The translations under genes and the position numbers were made by a program. A stretch of 64,000 nucleotides of DNA. Origin: Leeuwenhoekiella polynyae (GTDB taxonomy: Bacteria; Bacteroidota; Bacteroidia; Flavobacteriales; Flavobacteriaceae). Position 1 is the stretch's first letter. Each line of letters starts with the position of its first letter. Shown here in pieces: positions 62,484-64,000 of the stretch. The stretch lies in NCBI RefSeq assembly GCF_042683665.1, contig NZ_JBHUOO010000003.1. One strand, 5' to 3'. The notes below the pieces were generated by a model, which was not told the origin of the DNA, did not search any database, and saw only the letters and a program-made list of their open reading frames with translations.

Positions 62484-64000
62484 TTAAAATTGAATGTTAA
62501 GACCTACAAGTCCTGTTCTCGCCTGTGGATAAAACCCTCTGTCTATACCAAAAATGCCGCCCCCTATTTCAGGATCAAAACCGGTATACTTTGTGAATGT
62601 AAATAGGTTTTCTCCCGTTAGGTAAACTCTTAAGCGGGTTAACCCTATATCTTCTATGACCTCCCGTTTAAGTGAATACCCTAACTGAACCGTTTTGATT
62701 CTCAAATAATCTCCTTTTTCTAGGTAAAAGTCAGATGGGTTCGTAAAGTTGTTATTGCTATCTACGTTACTCAGGCGCGGGAATGTATTAGAAGTTCCTT
62801 CACCCGTCCAGCGGTTGAGAGCTTCTGTCTGATAGTTAGCATTGCTAATATCAAGACGTCTTAAACCCTGAAAGATCTTATTACCTGCAGCTCCTTGAGA
62901 AAATACCAGTAAATCAAAGTTTTTATAGTCAAGGTTTAAGGTCAGACCAAAGGTATATTTAGGAATTGAACTACCTAAAAACTTTCGGTCATCTGATGTT
63001 ATAGAACCGTTGTCATCAACATCTTCATATCTAAAATCTCCAGGAACAGCATTAGGCTGAATAACGACTCCTTCAGAGTTTACATAAGAATCTATTTCCT
63101 GCTGATTTTGAAAAATTCCGCGCGTTTGAAAGCCAAAAAATGAATTGTAAGGCTGACCTAAAGCCGTTCTTGTTATAGGATAGGTGCTAGACTGAAACCC
63201 GGCTCCACCAGATAAAAAGTCAATACCGTTACCTAAATAAACTACTTCGTTTTGTAGATAAGAAAGGTTTCCATTAAGAGAAACATTGAGTTCCCCAAAA
63301 GTTTTAGAATATCCTAATTCTATATCAAAACCTTTATTTACCATATCTGCAACATTTGCAGAAGGACTGCCGGTTGCACCTACATATCCCGGTAGACGTA
63401 CATCTTGTAAAATACCTACTGTTTTTTTGTTGTAAAAATCAACAGTCATCGTAAGGTTGTTGAAGAAACGCGCATCAAAACCTATGTTGCTTTGTCTGGT
63501 TTCTTCCCACTTAAGATCTGGGTTTGCCGGTGCATTAGGACTGTTACCTATCACCACTGCAGAAACGTTACCAAAGGTGTAATTTCGACCTGCACCTATT
63601 GTAGAAAGATATCTAAAGTCGCCTATAGCATCGCTACCAACAACACCATAACCTCCACGTAGTTTAAACTGATTTACAACATCATTTTCTTTCCAGAAAT
63701 CTTCTTTTAAAGGATTCCATCCTAAAGAGAAAGATGGGAAAAAACCATACTTATTATTTGATCCAAAACGCGAAGAACCATCTCGGCGAACGATACCGGT
63801 TACCAAGTACTTCTCTTTATAATTATAAGTAAGGCGTGAAAAAAGAGACGTTACTCTATGCTCTGTACCTATATAAGCACTTGCTATAATCTGATCATCA
63901 GGAACCTGAATAAAAGCAGCATCTTCTCTGCTATTTACAGGTATATCATTATAAGTTACCGTTTCTCCTTTGGTATCATTTTCTGAATAAGAACCTTGGC
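62484..64000 (-). CDS. SusC/RagA TonB-linked outer-membrane protein, N-terminal part outside window
   Basis: C-terminal part (about 505 residues) of a SusC-type TonB-dependent importer. The reading frame stays open to the right edge: the codons from 63998 to 63807 read through motifs such as AYIGTEHRVTSLFSRLTYNYKEKYLVTGIVRRDGSSRFG, so the gene continues beyond the window and any start near 63806 is internal. Barrel landmarks are FFPSFSLGWNP, LKWEETRQSNIGFDARFFNNLTMTVDFYNKKT, and the final strand ARTGLVGLNIQF. It heads the visible PUL operon with susD 12 bp downstream. The signal peptide, CarboxypepD-like domain and plug lie outside. Confidence 0.95.
   Translation of the reverse strand, partial: QGSYSENDTKGETVTYNDIPVNSREDAAFIQVPDDQIIASAYIGTEHRVTSLFSRLTYNYKEKYLVTGIVRRDGSSRFGSNNKYGFFPSFSLGWNPLKEDFWKENDVVNQFKLRGGYGVVGSDAIGDFRYLSTIGAGRNYTFGNVSAVVIGNSPNAPANPDLKWEETRQSNIGFDARFFNNLTMTVDFYNKKTVGILQDVRLPGYVGATGSPSANVADMVNKGFDIELGYSKTFGELNVSLNGNLSYLQNEVVYLGNGIDFLSGGAGFQSSTYPITRTALGQPYNSFFGFQTRGIFQNQQEIDSYVNSEGVVIQPNAVPGDFRYEDVDDNGSITSDDRKFLGSSIPKYTFGLTLNLDYKNFDLLVFSQGAAGNKIFQGLRRLDISNANYQTEALNRWTGEGTSNTFPRLSNVDSNNNFTNPSDFYLEKGDYLRIKTVQLGYSLKREVIEDIGLTRLRVYLTGENLFTFTKYTGFDPEIGGGIFGIDRGFYPQARTGLVGLNIQF

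Noticed and set aside
62484..63806. SusC gene starting at 63806
   Set aside because: The codon there is TTG and the frame continues upstream with SusC-like sequence to the window edge, so the start is internal.

Overview
The window is AT-rich chromosomal DNA of a member of the Bacteroidota, almost certainly a marine-type Flavobacteriaceae. The evidence is a SusC/SusD pair with surface lipoproteins, many lipoprotein signal peptides followed by acidic residues (the Bacteroidota lipoprotein export signal), OmpA proteins with thrombospondin type 3 repeats, an IPExxxVDY family protein inside an acpP-fabF-rnc-pyk cluster, and promoters of the Bacteroidota type (TTG, about 19-20 nt, TAnnTTTG) instead of the E. 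coli type. I cannot fix the genus. No tRNA, rRNA, CRISPR array, prophage or intact insertion sequence was seen.

Layout. 1-8.3 kb: a partial gene with a metallophosphoesterase; a DUF2059 protein; an SPFH-GYF protein paired with a zinc-ribbon membrane protein (compare Bacillus YdjI/YdjG); an ALDH7-type aldehyde dehydrogenase; 3-hydroxyanthranilate dioxygenase; an isoaspartyl peptidase/asparaginase lipoprotein; a small monooxygenase-fold protein. 8.3-17.6 kb: a CAP-domain lipoprotein, then a giant alpha-2-macroglobulin lipoprotein with penicillin-binding protein 1C. 17.7-24.0 kb: a four-gene RND efflux operon headed by a GbsR/MarR regulator with a perfect palindrome in its promoter. 24.0-26.9 kb: a YciI-like lipoprotein, a CYTH protein and a Rossmann protein, divergent from dinB. 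27.0-35.8 kb: the housekeeping cluster acpP-fabF-rnc-IPExxxVDY-pyk on the minus strand, and purN, rnhA, a PfkB kinase and an amidophosphoribosyltransferase on the plus strand. 35.8-36.7 kb: a gene-free 0.9 kb stretch with a tandem array of non-coding units of about 137 bp. 36.7-46.6 kb: superoxide dismutase, then AddA-like and AddB-like recombination nucleases separated by two duplicated OmpA-family genes. 46.7-49.7 kb: a thioredoxin-ApbE-DUF4266-DUF3570 operon. 49.8-53.8 kb: an M1 peptidase, a small membrane protein, and a CLC-type fluoride exporter gene preceded by a clear fluoride riboswitch. 53.9-64.0 kb: a minus-strand polysaccharide utilisation locus (SusC, SusD, PKD surface protein, three GH30 enzymes and one GH5) that runs off the right edge.

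Genes that plausibly act together: the PUL binds, cuts and imports a beta-glucan, probably one with beta-1,6 links; the riboswitch and CLC protein form a self-contained fluoride sensor and exporter; A2M and PBP1C are a known pairing for periplasmic protection and repair; AddA and AddB form one helicase-nuclease.

The strongest leads for something undescribed are the thioredoxin-ApbE-DUF4266-DUF3570 cassette, in which the DUF3570 barrel carries an SGAS tetrapeptide like an FMN attachment site, and the tandem non-coding array after purF, where constant linkers alternate with two different cores.
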